A stretch of DNA of 64,000 nt, from contig JAUHXA010000018.1 of assembly GCA_030427245.1 (NCBI GenBank), positions 1 through 64,000 of the forward strand, given 5' to 3'. The notes under the pieces are model-generated. The model was not told the origin of the DNA and ran no database searches. It saw only the letters and a list, made by a program, of their open reading frames with translations. Origin of the DNA: Bacteroidia bacterium (GTDB taxonomy: Bacteria; Bacteroidota; Bacteroidia; Chitinophagales; UBA2359). Of this stretch, positions 10,045-17,976 are shown one piece after another. A program made the position numbers and the translations under genes. How positions within the stretch are numbered: position 1 is the first letter of the stretch; each line of letters opens with the position of its first letter.

Positions 10045-11040
10045 ATGGATACTAACTTTGAACATTTAGAAGAAAACTTTCATAGCCGCATGGATTTGAC
10101 CGCTTTACATGAGTCGGTGACAGCTATCAAAGCTGAGATAGGAAAAATCATTATCGGTCAACACAAATTTGTGGATTTACTCATTGCAGCAGTATTGGCG
10201 GATGGTCATGTTTTGATTGAAGGTGTCCCTGGCATTGCGAAGACTTTAACGGCTAAACTGTTAGCTCGAACGATTTCAACGGACTTCAATCGAATACAAT
10301 TCACCCCCGATTTGATGCCTTCGGATGTCTTAGGTACTTCGGTTTACAACTTCAAAACTTCGGAATTTGAATTCAAACAAGGCCCGATTTTTTCTAATTT
10401 GGTGCTGATTGACGAAATCAATCGTGCGCCTGCAAAAACTCAGGCGGCACTGTTTGAGGTGATGGAAGAGCGTCAAATTACCATTGAAGGACATGAATAC
10501 AAAATGACTCCTCCGTTTTTGGTATTGGCTACCCAAAACCCTATCGAACAAGAAGGTACGTATCGTTTGCCTGAAGCACAATTGGATCGTTTTCTGTTTA
10601 AAATTGAAGTAACTTATCCGAGTTTGGAGGAGGAGGTACAAATCATTGAAGGATTTCACAGCCGCAAAAATAGCCACAGTATAGGGGATGTACAGGCGGT
10701 TTTGGATACTGAGGCTTTGGCGATGTACCGAAAACAAGTCCGAAACATTCATGTCGAGAAGAAATTAATGGAGTATATCGCAAAAATGGTACATACGACT
10801 CGCAATCACCAAGATTTGTATTTGGGTGCTTCGCCTCGTGCTTCTTTGGCGATTTTGATGACTGCAAAGGCATTTGCAGCAATGCAAGGACGTGATTTTG
10901 TGACACCCGAAGATATTGCCGAAGTGGTCAAACCTACTATGCGTCATCGAGTTCTTCTGAGCCCTGAGAAGGAAATGGAAGGACGAACAGCAGACGATGT
11001 TTTAGAGCTGATAGTAAGTCAAATTGAAGTGCCCAGATAA
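10045..11040 (+). CDS. MoxR family AAA+ ATPase
   Basis: The 331-residue AAA+ protein carries Walker A GVPGIAKT (residues 60-67), Walker B LVLIDEINRAP and the sensor-1 region LATQNPIEQEGTY, followed by the C-terminal lid (LGASPRASLAIL). MoxR ATPases act as chaperones that load metals or remodel partner complexes. The frame is also open from a GTG at 10003 overlapping the previous stop. I prefer ATG 10045 because the protein then begins where the family begins. The spacing implies an operon with DUF4350. No DUF58/BatA gene follows, which is unusual for this family. A hairpin terminator lies about 90 bp downstream. Confidence 0.93.
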   Translation: MDTNFEHLEENFHSRMDLTALHESVTAIKAEIGKIIIGQHKFVDLLIAAVLADGHVLIEGVPGIAKTLTAKLLARTISTDFNRIQFTPDLMPSDVLGTSVYNFKTSEFEFKQGPIFSNLVLIDEINRAPAKTQAALFEVMEERQITIEGHEYKMTPPFLVLATQNPIEQEGTYRLPEAQLDRFLFKIEVTYPSLEEEVQIIEGFHSRKNSHSIGDVQAVLDTEALAMYRKQVRNIHVEKKLMEYIAKMVHTTRNHQDLYLGASPRASLAILMTAKAFAAMQGRDFVTPEDIAEVVKPTMRHRVLLSPEKEMEGRTADDVLELIVSQIEVPR

Positions 11041-11132
11041 GAAGAGGAAAGCGAGAATGGGATTTCTTTTAATTGATTGAAAGGAGTTTATTGTATTTCT
11101 ATTATTTTCCTCTCTTCCTTTGTAGAAAGTCT

Positions 11133-11168
11133 AAAAATGAGGTGTTGCTTTTAAATACCTCATTTTTT
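11133..11168 (+). terminator. Rho-independent terminator after the MoxR gene
   Basis: An 11-bp stem (AAAAATGAGGT at 11133-11143 with ACCTCATTTTT at 11157-11167) is followed by T residues and lies 93 bp after the MoxR stop. The remaining gap up to 11511 holds one more hairpin (11307-11337) and otherwise AT-rich sequence. Confidence 0.8.
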
Positions 11169-11306
11169 GGAAGTAAGGAAATATGGCAGGAAAACCTGCA
11201 CCTATCCAAATAAAAGAGCTTTGACCAATTAAAATTTTCATAAATTCTATTTTTGATTTGTGTGATGGATTCTTACTATAAATATTTTTTTCATTAAATT
11301 TAAAAA

Positions 11307-11337
11307 ATCCTCAGTACTAATTAGGAGTACTGAGGAT
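11307..11337 (-). terminator. Hairpin terminator for the minus-strand gene at 11512
   Basis: A perfect 12-bp stem (11307-11318 with 11326-11337, 7-nt loop) is followed on the minus strand by a run of T residues. It sits about 175 bp downstream of the small secreted protein gene. Confidence 0.7.
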
Positions 11338-11511
11338 AAGACTCAACCCAATGAAATAAACCACTCACTAAAAAGTGATAAGTTTTGTTCTATTACTAAT
11401 TTGTAGTAGAATAAAACTATGGTATATACGATGTAAGAAGGGGGTTTGGTTTTATTTTATTCAAAAAAAATGAAAAAATTATTGTCGTTCTCTTTTAAAA
11501 ATCCCTTTAAA

Positions 11512-11955
11512 TCAATGTAAATACCCTTCATTTTTACAATACCAAAAAGAAGATGCTAAATTTTCATACTTCAATAAATTTTTCATAGGTTCTGACCAGT
11601 AAACACATCCTGCACAAGTTTTTACAGACACACTGCTCTCTATTAGGCAATCTATTATTTCTAAATCTTCTTCTTCAATAGGAACTCCGATTTGGCACAG
11701 AAAGTGTATTCCTTTGACTCCAAAAGCTTGGATTTCTGGGTAGGGGGATTCAAGCCACCTTTTTAATTCATTGTAGTTTCTATTATTAACATGTTCAATC
11801 ATATGAACTGCAGATTCTGGCATTTTACTATTCCCTAGAAACCCACAGCCTCCCATACTATACAGATAGGGGCTTTCTTGATTCAATTGTCCAAAAATAG
11901 ATATAGGTTGTAAGAAAAATAATAACGTACTGAAATATAGGGTAAGTTTGTTCAT
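11512..11955 (-). CDS. Small secreted protein of unknown function
   Basis: The 147-residue protein starts at ATG 11955, which gives a clean signal peptide (MNKLTLYFSTLLFFLQPISIFG). The frame is open to 12000, but the added residues would precede the signal peptide. The mature part contains a helical stretch (NYNELKRWLESPYPEIQAFG) that resembles a single HEAT/Armadillo-like repeat, and several cysteines (SVKTCAGCVYW). I do not recognise the family. It is divergent from the DUF5683 gene. Confidence 0.6.
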   Translation of the reverse strand: MNKLTLYFSTLLFFLQPISIFGQLNQESPYLYSMGGCGFLGNSKMPESAVHMIEHVNNRNYNELKRWLESPYPEIQAFGVKGIHFLCQIGVPIEEEDLEIIDCLIESSVSVKTCAGCVYWSEPMKNLLKYENLASSFWYCKNEGYLH

Positions 11956-12084
11956 ATTCGTTGAATAACTTGTAAATATGGATTTCAACAAGGTGACCAA
12001 AACTGGGAGTCATTCTCCATTGCTTTTTTTGTAAATTCCACTTATTGAAGCACATCGAATACAACGACTCCAAATACATTGTAG

Positions 12085-12092
12085 TATCTTTG
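12085..12092 (+). promoter_or_regulatory. Possible Bacteroidota -7 box (TATCTTTG)
   Basis: TATCTTTG matches the TAnnTTTG consensus and lies 16 bp before the ATG of the DUF5683 gene. No clear TTG -33 element is seen at the usual distance. Confidence 0.35.
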
Positions 12093-12108
12093 CTCCAAAT
12101 CAAATTCC

Positions 12109-13161
12109 ATGAATTATCTACAAATTTTCACCTTGTTATTTCTTTTCTTGGCCAACCTCCCTCCCCTCACCGCCCAAGAAATCGAACTTGAATCCAAGTC
12201 CGATTCCCTTCAGTTCATCCCGTCCGACACCATTCCCAAAACGGCCATAGACAGCATCCCACAAATAGGTATCAACGCCGATTCGGTGGTCATTGCAGCC
12301 AAAAAGAAGCCCACTTTATTACCCGATTCTGTCTTGAAAAAACACTCCAAACGAGCTGCCTTATGGTCTTTGATTCCTGGAGGCGGACACGTTTATAACA
12401 AGCAGTATTGGAAGGCTCCTGTTTATGCGGGACTTGTAGTGGGAGGAGTAGCGGCCACGATTTATTTGAAGGGCGAATACAATGTTTATCAAAATGCCTA
12501 CAAAGGTCGCCTCAACAATCAAGTGCTGCAAGACCCTGATTACCAGGAAAGCGAGCGCACCGCAGGATTGAGTTTGGTCGAGCTAAGAGACGAGCGAAGA
12601 ACTGCGAGCCGAAACTATACCATAGGTTTTACGAGTACAGCCATTATTTATGGTGCGAATATAATCGATGCTTTTGTGAGTGCCGAAATCAAACGCAAAA
12701 ACCGCTCTCATTCGCCTCTTCGTGCTGCAACTCGCTCGGCTTTGCTGCCAGGACTGGGACAAGCCTACAACCGAAAATACTGGAAAATTCCGATTATTTA
12801 CGGTGGTTTGGGTTTTACAGGCTATTTGATTGTTGACCACTTCAAAAATCGGCAGCTCTTTCGTGACCAATACCTTGCGCTGACTCGTGAAGGCTATGGC
12901 GACCCACCGCTGACCAACCCTTTTTATCAAACGGCTGACAATGCCCTCAATGCTTTTGAAAGCCGAGATCGCTTGCTGTCCATTTCCATTTTGTTTACAG
13001 CCTTGATATATGCCATCAACATCATTGACGCAACGATTGACGCACACTTGTATGATTTTGATGTGAGTGATGATTTGAGCCTTAGAGTAGAACCGCATTT
13101 TGCGCCCGATGAATTTGGGAAAATGGGTTTTAGAGGTGTGCGTTGGGTGGTAGATTTTTAG
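12109..13161 (+). CDS. Double DUF5683 protein (tandem duplicated domain)
   Basis: The 350-residue protein has a signal peptide (core IFTLLFLFLANLPPLTAQ) and a low-complexity linker to about residue 75. Two copies of the DUF5683 domain follow, at about 78-195 and 203-320. Paired motifs are SLIPGGGHVYNKQYWKAPVY and SALLPGLGQAYNRKYWKIP, and then AIIYGANIIDA and ALIYAINIIDA. Each copy has two hydrophobic helices, so the protein is probably an inner-membrane protein with four helices. DUF5683 proteins normally have one copy. Their function is not known, although they are often encoded near chromosome-partition or peptidoglycan genes. Confidence 0.85.
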   Translation: MNYLQIFTLLFLFLANLPPLTAQEIELESKSDSLQFIPSDTIPKTAIDSIPQIGINADSVVIAAKKKPTLLPDSVLKKHSKRAALWSLIPGGGHVYNKQYWKAPVYAGLVVGGVAATIYLKGEYNVYQNAYKGRLNNQVLQDPDYQESERTAGLSLVELRDERRTASRNYTIGFTSTAIIYGANIIDAFVSAEIKRKNRSHSPLRAATRSALLPGLGQAYNRKYWKIPIIYGGLGFTGYLIVDHFKNRQLFRDQYLALTREGYGDPPLTNPFYQTADNALNAFESRDRLLSISILFTALIYAINIIDATIDAHLYDFDVSDDLSLRVEPHFAPDEFGKMGFRGVRWVVDF

Positions 13162-13237
13162 ATTTAGAGATGGATGGCTTTATATCCTACATCCGCTTCG
13201 CTTATTTTGGGCATTTCTCGCTTAGTAAAAAAGAAAC

Positions 13238-13310
13238 AATAACTCATCGACCAATATTCCCCTTTTGAAAGGGGATGGGGTATGTTAGCAAAAGAAAACG
13301 AAGAGTTATT
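13238..13310. repeat. Dispersed hairpin element, copy 1
   Basis: Outer arms AATAACTC (13238-13245) and GAGTTATT (13303-13310) enclose a core with CCCCTTTTGAAAGGGG and GATGGGGTATGTTAGC. The second arm runs into a T tract. Copy 2 lies at 17648-17720 with the same core but different, still complementary arms. It sits in the 334-bp gap after the DUF5683 gene, which otherwise shows nothing. Confidence 0.8.
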
Positions 13311-13495
13311 TTTTTACCCTTACTTACTTATCACTTTTTATTTTTTTTTTCAACATGCTGCATACCTTTTTTTGAAGTAGGGTATTAAAGGGCATATTTC
13401 ACGATTCAAATTGCAATTCAAACAAAATCAACTATTGAGCTTGAATTTGCACTTTAAAGTTGAACTTTCAATAACCCCTTTAAAATCTCATTATC

Positions 13496-14716
13496 ATGAA
13501 AAACCTCATGCAAAATTATTCTTTCACCCATTTTTTCTTCTTTGCCCTATTATTTTGCAGCACCCTCACTTTATTTGGACAAAGAGAAAGAGGACGTACT
13601 TCAACCAATCAATGCACGCACAATGGCAAAGTCGTATTGCACGACTATCGCTATGGAGGAATTGCCAGCGCCGAGGTCATTTATACAAGTGTAAACGGGC
13701 GTATCACTAAAAGCGTTGAAACCCAAGCAGATGGTTCTTACCAAATCACGCTGCCACAAGGCGACTACAATGTAACTGCCAAACACGCCAACTACTACAC
13801 ACCCGACCGTTATGGATTTCCAGCCTGCATGAATCAAGGCGAAAGCGGCTACATAGTCATGGAAGCTCAACCCAAACAAGGAGCTTGTGAACATCGAGGC
13901 AGAGTCGTTTTGCACGATTACAATACTGGCGGAATTGCCAATGCCACCGTTTTATACAAAACTCCAAATGGAAACCTCAAAATCAAAACTACAACCAGTA
14001 GTGAAGGGCACTATGCCATTTACCTCCCAAGGCAAACATTTTTAGCGACAGCCAAACACCCTCAATATCGCACTCCTGACAAATACAGATTTGACATCAC
14101 TTGTGAAGAAGGAGAAGGCGGCTACATCGTTATGGAACCCAATGCTGTAGAAGGCGTTTTTGCACCTGTGAATCCCGAAGTAAGCATAGGAAGTATTCAG
14201 ATTGTAGAACCCGAACATCCACGACTTGGAGGAAACAATTTTGAAGTAATCGAAATGCCTGAAATCGAAGAAGACTGCATTGCTTTTAACCCCAATAATT
14301 TAGAAGTCGAACAAGACGGAAATCGCTATTTTTTGTTGGACGGAGGTATGTCTTTGATGGTATTTGACAATCACGAAGAAGCCGAAATGAGTAAAGAAGT
14401 GATGCTGCGATACTATATGAATCAACAGTGTTTTGTAGGTCGTCGCAATGCTTCCTTCAAATATTTCTTAACCGAAGGACAAGCTCCTACAGGTGACATG
14501 GGCAACGAAGATTGCTTAGACTTCAATCCCAACAACATTGCAGTCAAACAAATTCAAGGGCGCTGGAAAGTAGTAGATGGCGACCATTGGCTGTTCGATT
14601 TTGAAGGAAACGAACAAGAAGCTCGTCAAGCCTTTGCAGTTATCAAAAAATACGGCTTCACCAAAACTTGTTTTGTTGGCCGTCCAGGACCTGCAATGGA
14701 GTATTTAAGAAGATAG
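13496..14716 (+). CDS. Secreted protein with two carboxypeptidase-regulatory-like domains and two copies of a Cys domain
   Basis: The 406-residue protein has a signal peptide (core FFFFALLFCSTLTLFGQ). Two carboxypeptidase-regulatory-like beta-sandwich domains follow at about 39-125 and 129-218; the paired motifs are GKVVLHDYRYGGIASAEV and GRVVLHDYNTGGIANATV, each ending in GYIVME. Two copies of another domain come at about 262-335 and 338-406. They share EDC..FNPNN, then the VDG or LDGG region, an acidic EA stretch and CFVGR. I recognise this last unit only as a recurring uncharacterised repeat. The gene's 3' end overlaps the convergent oxidoreductase gene by 12 bp. Confidence 0.75.
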   Translation: MKNLMQNYSFTHFFFFALLFCSTLTLFGQRERGRTSTNQCTHNGKVVLHDYRYGGIASAEVIYTSVNGRITKSVETQADGSYQITLPQGDYNVTAKHANYYTPDRYGFPACMNQGESGYIVMEAQPKQGACEHRGRVVLHDYNTGGIANATVLYKTPNGNLKIKTTTSSEGHYAIYLPRQTFLATAKHPQYRTPDKYRFDITCEEGEGGYIVMEPNAVEGVFAPVNPEVSIGSIQIVEPEHPRLGGNNFEVIEMPEIEEDCIAFNPNNLEVEQDGNRYFLLDGGMSLMVFDNHEEAEMSKEVMLRYYMNQQCFVGRRNASFKYFLTEGQAPTGDMGNEDCLDFNPNNIAVKQIQGRWKVVDGDHWLFDFEGNEQEARQAFAVIKKYGFTKTCFVGRPGPAMEYLRR

Positions 14717-16291
14717 TTTCTTCAAAAAATTCTTCTTCGTCATGGCCGAAGCAGTAAGCAAACCTGATAACAAAGCAGCACCAACACCAGCCGAAACAAT
14801 ATCTTGACCCGTCAAATATAGGTTTTTGATGGGCGTATGAGGGCGAAGAAATTTGTTTTTGAAGCGGTCAGGACCGTGACTCAAACCATAAATTTCGCCC
14901 TTTTCGTAGTTTACAAAATGTTTGGTGGTGATGGGTGTAGAAAGTTCGTAGTAAGCCACTTTTCCCTTCAATTGTGGTTCCAATCGGTAGAGCGTTTCCA
15001 AAAGTCGCTGGGAGATTTTTTCCTTCAACGCCTCGTAGTCCTCACCCCGTTTTTTCCATCGAGTATCCTCCCAAGGTTCAAACACTTCGTAGGGCATCAG
15101 AGTGATGATGTCGACCGTACTTTTGTTGGGATAGCGATTGCTCCAATCGGGGTCTTTGGCAGCAGGAAACGACACATATACTACGGGAAATTCGGCATTG
15201 ATGTCTTTCGAGTAGCGTTCCACACACTCGTCGTGTGTGCCTTCTTCGGGATAAACCCAGTAGTTGGCTTTTGGCAATTGGAGGTCTTCGGGGGATTCCT
15301 TAAATCCAATATACAAACATACATGAGCTACCGAATTTTTGACCTTCTTCAATTGAGTTTTTAGATTGTGCTTTTCGACGAGTGCTTTGGGCAGTAGTTT
15401 TTTGTAAGTCGTCATGATTCCCGCACCACTCACGATGTTTTTGGCTCGAAAATCCTTGCCATCTTTCATCCGCACTCCCACTGCTTTGTTGTTTTCTATG
15501 ATGACTTTGTCGACATCAGCACTCACCAAAACAGCTCCACCTGCCTCGGTAATCACAGGCAGAATGGTTTCCAAAATTCTCGAAGAGCCGCCCACTGGAA
15601 AATTTCCACCCGAAAAATAATGTCGTACCACAGCAGCGTGCATCGCAAAACTACTTTGACTTGGCGGCAACCCATAATCGCCATATTGCCCCGTCAAAAC
15701 TTTGATAAGTTTGGGATTGTTGGTGATACTTTCCATGACCTCCAAAGTCGTTTTTTCGGCAAATTTCATATAAGCCGAGCGCATCAATCCACTCGAAACT
15801 TTACTTAACAAAGGCGGTAGGGCTTTCTCTAAATAGAAATTGCGGCTCGCTTTGGTGGCTTCAAATATCAACTCCATGTATTTACCAATTGCCTCCGCTT
15901 CCTTCGGGAAATAATCTAACATTCTCTTTTTGAAGTTGTTTGCACCTTTCACATAGTCAAAAACCTCCTCACCAATCACGATTCTGTCATAGACTTCGCC
16001 CATGTCTGCCCACTTCAATTTTCCATCCGTCACATAATCAAAAAGGTGTTTGAGGATGCTATTTTCACGCTGCATTTCACCGATGTAGTGAATGCCGACA
16101 TCCCACTCATAGCCTCTACGCTTGAAGATGTGGGTGAAGCCACCTGCTGTATAGTGTCGCTCCAAAACCAATACTTTTTGTCCTTCTTTTGCCAACAATG
16201 CTGCAGTGGAGAGACTTCCTAAGCCCGAACCGATGCAAATGACATCAAAGGAATCACTGATTTCGTATTTTTGTTTATAAGATTGAAGCAT
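14705..16291 (-). CDS. Phytoene desaturase/retinol saturase-type FAD oxidoreductase
   Basis: The 528-residue protein has an N-terminal dinucleotide-binding fold (CIGSGLGSLSTAALLAKEG followed by VLVLERH at about residue 46) and the AGGFTHIFKRRGYEWDVGIH segment typical of carotenoid isomerase, phytoene desaturase and all-trans-retinol 13,14-reductase proteins. The C-terminus has NLYLTGQDIVSAGVGAALLSG, the second FAD-contact region. It likely reduces or isomerises a polyene substrate at the membrane. No carotenoid gene lies nearby, so the substrate is open. Length fits the retinol-saturase branch. Confidence 0.88.
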   Translation of the reverse strand: MLQSYKQKYEISDSFDVICIGSGLGSLSTAALLAKEGQKVLVLERHYTAGGFTHIFKRRGYEWDVGIHYIGEMQRENSILKHLFDYVTDGKLKWADMGEVYDRIVIGEEVFDYVKGANNFKKRMLDYFPKEAEAIGKYMELIFEATKASRNFYLEKALPPLLSKVSSGLMRSAYMKFAEKTTLEVMESITNNPKLIKVLTGQYGDYGLPPSQSSFAMHAAVVRHYFSGGNFPVGGSSRILETILPVITEAGGAVLVSADVDKVIIENNKAVGVRMKDGKDFRAKNIVSGAGIMTTYKKLLPKALVEKHNLKTQLKKVKNSVAHVCLYIGFKESPEDLQLPKANYWVYPEEGTHDECVERYSKDINAEFPVVYVSFPAAKDPDWSNRYPNKSTVDIITLMPYEVFEPWEDTRWKKRGEDYEALKEKISQRLLETLYRLEPQLKGKVAYYELSTPITTKHFVNYEKGEIYGLSHGPDRFKNKFLRPHTPIKNLYLTGQDIVSAGVGAALLSGLLTASAMTKKNFLKKLSS

Positions 16292-16382
16292 AGAGGCAAA
16301 TGAAAATTAAGAAGGGAATAAAAAAGTTGAAACACAAATATAGGTTTCTTGGTTAAACTCACGATACTAAACATAGATTGAA

Positions 16383-16610
16383 ATGGAAGACAAACGAAAC
16401 ATTCTCAAAGAAGATTCACCTTTTTCATGGAAGTTATTGAAGAATGGCAAGGCATTGGTCTATTGGAGTGGGAAAATGATCAAGACTTTGAAAGAGAAGG
16501 ATTGCAGTAAATTGAAGGAACTGATATTGAAGGGGGATGATTATAGAATTCAACTGTTTTTGGCTAAAATTACAGGAAATTTTAAACATGGAAATGAACG
16601 AGTGGGTTAA
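16383..16610 (+). CDS. Small basic hypothetical protein
   Basis: A 75-residue frame rich in lysine has no signal peptide or recognisable domain. It stands alone between the oxidoreductase start and the M48 protease gene, reads with normal codon use, and is not in the shadow of another gene. It may be a genuine small cytoplasmic protein. I cannot assign a function. Confidence 0.45.
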   Translation: MEDKRNILKEDSPFSWKLLKNGKALVYWSGKMIKTLKEKDCSKLKELILKGDDYRIQLFLAKITGNFKHGNERVG

Positions 16611-16709
16611 ACCATTTCATCAGAGAAGTTTCTAAACTACAGAACCAATCTCTCTAAATTGCGTTTTAATTGAAAACAAAGTTTAAAAACTTACCATAAA
16701 CCTATTAAT

Positions 16710-17630
16710 ATGAAACAATGGACTTTTCTAACCCTTTTTATAGGGATGATATTAGCCACTTCCTGCTCTACAAATCCGATTACAGGGCGAAAACAACTGA
16801 CCTTAGTACCTGAATCAACAGTGTCTCAGTTAAGTCTGGATCAATACAAACAAGTATTGAGTCAGAGTAAGGTAGAACGCGGTACAGCCGATGCACAAAT
16901 GATTAATAATGTTGGACAAAACATTGCGACTGCCGTAGAAAAATGGATGATACAAAATAAGTATGGCGATAAAGTCAAAGATTTCAACTGGGAATTCAAC
17001 CTCATTGATGAAGATGTGGTCAATGCTTGGTGTATGCCTGGCGGAAAAGTGGCTTTTTATACGGGGATTCTTCCTTATACAAGAGACGAAAAAGGAGTAG
17101 CTGTAGTTATGGGGCATGAGGTAGCACACGCCGTAGCAAGACACGGTAATGAGCGAATCAGTCAGGGCTTGGTTCAATCTTTGGGCGGTGTAGGTCTCCA
17201 AATAGCATTGAGAAACAAACCTGCCGAAACACAAAGTTTGTTTATGGGTGCTTATGGTTTAGGTTCACAAGTAGCAGTCATGTTGCCTTTTTCGAGAAGT
17301 CATGAAACGGAAGCCGATCAAATGGGTTTGATTTTTATGGCGATGGCGGGCTATGATCCTTATGAAGCTCCAAGATTTTGGGAGCGAATGGCGCAAAGTG
17401 GAGGTGGTGGTGTACCCGAATTTTTGAGTACACACCCTAGTCACGAAACCCGTATCAAAAACTTAAACGAAAAATTCATTCCGCAAGCGTTGGCATACTA
17501 CAAAGGAACACCAAACACCAATCCTACTTCGACTTCTCCTGCAAAAAAAGAAGTCGATCTCACCCCAACTCAAGGTAGTACGAATAAGAAAACCAAGGTG
17601 AGAACCCGAACTAAAACGGGAAATAATTAA
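16710..17630 (+). CDS. M48 family metalloprotease lipoprotein
   Basis: The 306-residue protein has a lipobox (LATSCS near residue 19) and the M48 signature: the zinc motif HEVAHAVARH, then ETEADQMGL, which supplies the third ligand. CMPGGKVAFYTGIL, typical of the BepA/LoiP/Oma1-like branch, precedes them. It is expected to be a periplasmic lipid-anchored zinc protease acting in envelope quality control. The tail after about residue 270 is low complexity and rich in Thr and Lys. It is followed by the second copy of the dispersed hairpin element. Confidence 0.93.
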   Translation: MKQWTFLTLFIGMILATSCSTNPITGRKQLTLVPESTVSQLSLDQYKQVLSQSKVERGTADAQMINNVGQNIATAVEKWMIQNKYGDKVKDFNWEFNLIDEDVVNAWCMPGGKVAFYTGILPYTRDEKGVAVVMGHEVAHAVARHGNERISQGLVQSLGGVGLQIALRNKPAETQSLFMGAYGLGSQVAVMLPFSRSHETEADQMGLIFMAMAGYDPYEAPRFWERMAQSGGGGVPEFLSTHPSHETRIKNLNEKFIPQALAYYKGTPNTNPTSTSPAKKEVDLTPTQGSTNKKTKVRTRTKTGNN

Positions 17631-17647
17631 CAAAGTAATAAGAAAAA

Positions 17648-17720
17648 AATAACTTGAACACCTTAATTCCCCTTTAGAAAGGGGTTGGGGTATGTTAGCT
17701 GAAAAATCGTTCAGGTTATT
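17648..17720. repeat. Dispersed hairpin element, copy 2
   Basis: The arms AATAACTTGAAC (17648-17659) and GTTCAGGTTATT (17709-17720) pair over 12 bp with one G-T wobble. The core CCCCTTTAGAAAGGGG, then GGTTGGGGTATGTTAGC, matches copy 1 at 13238-13310. A T run follows, so it may also terminate transcription of the M48 gene. Confidence 0.8.
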
Positions 17721-17826
17721 TTTTATCGTTACAAAGAATGTTTTGGAATAGATGATTGTATTTTAGACAACTCCAATACAAGGATTTTCACAAGATCTAA
17801 AATACAACTATCAACATATCCACTGC

Positions 17827-17867
17827 AAAAGGTGTCAATCGGCAAATAGGCTGATAGACACCTTTTT
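17827..17867 (+). terminator. Rho-independent terminator
   Basis: AAAAGGTGTC at 17827-17836 pairs with GACACCTTTT at 17857-17866, with a further inner pairing ATCGG/CTGAT, and runs into T residues. It lies about 200 bp after the M48 gene and 110 bp before the transglutaminase gene. Nothing else is visible in this gap apart from the hairpin element at 17648. Confidence 0.75.
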
Positions 17868-17976
17868 GTTTTTTGTAAAACGCATGACAAAGCTCTATTG
17901 CAGCCCAAATACTTACGCTCTTTTTATTGAAAATTGCTTAGATTAGAAGCAAAATAACGAATAGAAAGTTTGTGGT

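Noticed and set aside
13238..17720. The two hairpin elements as a CRISPR array
   Set aside because: Only two copies exist, 4.4 kb apart, without regular spacers or cas genes.
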